This document shows positions 6,266-6,727 of a DNA stretch of 6,727 bases, in pieces. The translations under genes and the position numbers were made by a program. The number at the start of each line of letters is the position of its first letter. The stretch's first letter is position 1. The notes below the pieces were generated by a model. It saw only the letters and a program-made list of their open reading frames with translations. It was not told the origin of the DNA and searched no databases. Source of the DNA: Holosporales bacterium (GTDB taxonomy: Bacteria > Pseudomonadota > Alphaproteobacteria > BNTO01); the NCBI GenBank assembly GCA_031290075.1, contig JAITOG010000047.1, forward strand, positions 1 through 6,727, written 5' to 3'.

Positions 6266-6685
6266 TTACACTTGCAGGCCATGCTCTATCACGTGGTGTC
6301 CTTCCCATATATTATCTCTAGCTTCTTTATTTGCTCCAGCTTCAACTAATACTTGAACAACTCCTATATGCCCTCTAGAAGCTGCTATGTGAAGTGGTGT
6401 ATTTCCATTATTATCTTGAGCATTTATATTTGCTCCAAAGCGAAGTAACATGCGAACAATATCATCATTAAATTCATATGCAACAGCTAAATGAAGTGGT
6501 GTCTCTCCGCCCTGATTTATAGCATTTATATTTGCTCCAAAGCGAAGTAACATGCGAACAATATCACCATTAAATTCACTTGCAACAGCTAAATGAAGTG
6601 GGGTATATCCCTTACACCCCTGCATAAAAATATCTCTTATAAACCCCTGTTTACAAGGATCATTTTTTTTAACAGTAGAAAACAA
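6266..6685 (-). CDS. Small ankyrin-repeat protein with a frameshifted C terminus
   Basis: Ankyrin repeats are helix-turn-helix units that bind other proteins; in intracellular bacteria such proteins are often host-directed, but nothing here shows export. Three repeats are clear: residues 26-59 and 60-93 (34 residues each, GxTPLHLAVA...DIVRMLLRFGANINA) and 94-126 (33 residues, GNTPLHIAASRGH...). After E128 the frame yields HHVIEHGLQV and stops. Reading from 6299 in another frame gives TPRDRAWPASVKRLLA and a stop at 6249-6251, a normal ankyrin ending. A one-base loss or two-base gain near 6299-6303 has therefore probably clipped the last repeat. The frame opens at a TTG (6685) with AAAGG too close to it. 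The ATG at 6625-6623 (residue 21) is an alternative, and an in-frame TAA lies at 6722-6724. There is no signal peptide or membrane segment. It may be a decaying gene. Confidence 0.75.
   Translation of the reverse strand: MFSTVKKNDPCKQGFIRDIFMQGCKGYTPLHLAVASEFNGDIVRMLLRFGANINAINQGGETPLHLAVAYEFNDDIVRMLLRFGANINAQDNNGNTPLHIAASRGHIGVVQVLVEAGANKEARDNIWEGHHVIEHGLQV
6407..6610 (-). repeat. 102-base tandem repeat inside the ankyrin gene
   Basis: Units 6509-6610 and 6407-6508 encode ankyrin repeats 1 and 2. They are nearly identical in DNA over most of their length: the stretches beginning at 6421 and 6523 differ at only about six of the first 88 bases. Ankyrin repeats usually diverge strongly from each other, so this points to a recent duplication or to gene conversion within the gene. 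The third repeat is clearly different. Confidence 0.75.
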
Positions 6686-6727
6686 GCCTTTTATTTTTTT
6701 GATAAAATATATTTTATTAACTTATTT

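Noticed and set aside
1..6727. CRISPR array, toxin-antitoxin pair or defence system
   Set aside because: There are no regularly spaced short repeats, and no pair of small genes or known defence domain is present; the ankyrin repeats are coding and contiguous.

Overview
The window is AT-rich bacterial DNA. The Lon protein resembles alphaproteobacterial Lon in its protease and AAA+ blocks. The window also holds a polar amino-acid ABC importer, an ankyrin-repeat gene, long spacers and a long inverted repeat. Together these suggest a reduced-genome, host-associated alphaproteobacterium, perhaps of the Rickettsiales or Holosporales type. That placement is an inference from protein resemblance and gene content; no marker gene in the window fixes it.

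Layout: 1-360 is a spacer with a hairpin/T-run likely to be a terminator, a second GC-rich hairpin, and a weak heat-shock-like promoter before lon. Lon (361-2706, +) is followed after 52 bases by plsY (2759-3391, +), an acyltransferase of phospholipid synthesis with its own promoter-like sequence. Facing them on the minus strand is a compact three-gene operon, read right to left: substrate-binding lipoprotein (5624-4836), permease (4822-4163), ATPase (4173-3490). It should encode a complete importer for polar amino acids. Its likely promoter is near 5645-5673.

The spacer 5625-6248 is dominated by a nested palindromic element (5780-6146): two 87-base arms, 83 of 87 positions identical, around a 193-base centre. 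Each arm is itself an imperfect palindrome and the centre holds further hairpins. The element is visibly richer in G and C than its surroundings, looks mobile or MITE-like, and is the most unusual thing here. To its right, on the minus strand, lies a small ankyrin-repeat gene (6685-6266). Two of its repeats are nearly identical in DNA, and its 3' end looks frameshifted: the expected last repeat continues in another frame to a stop at 6249.

How the genes fit together: Lon does protein quality control, PlsY starts membrane lipid synthesis, the importer takes up amino acids, and the ankyrin protein could bind a host or bacterial protein. None of the main genes has a clear Shine-Dalgarno sequence before its start. 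No complete new defence or biosynthetic system is visible; the nested palindrome is the best candidate for something undescribed.
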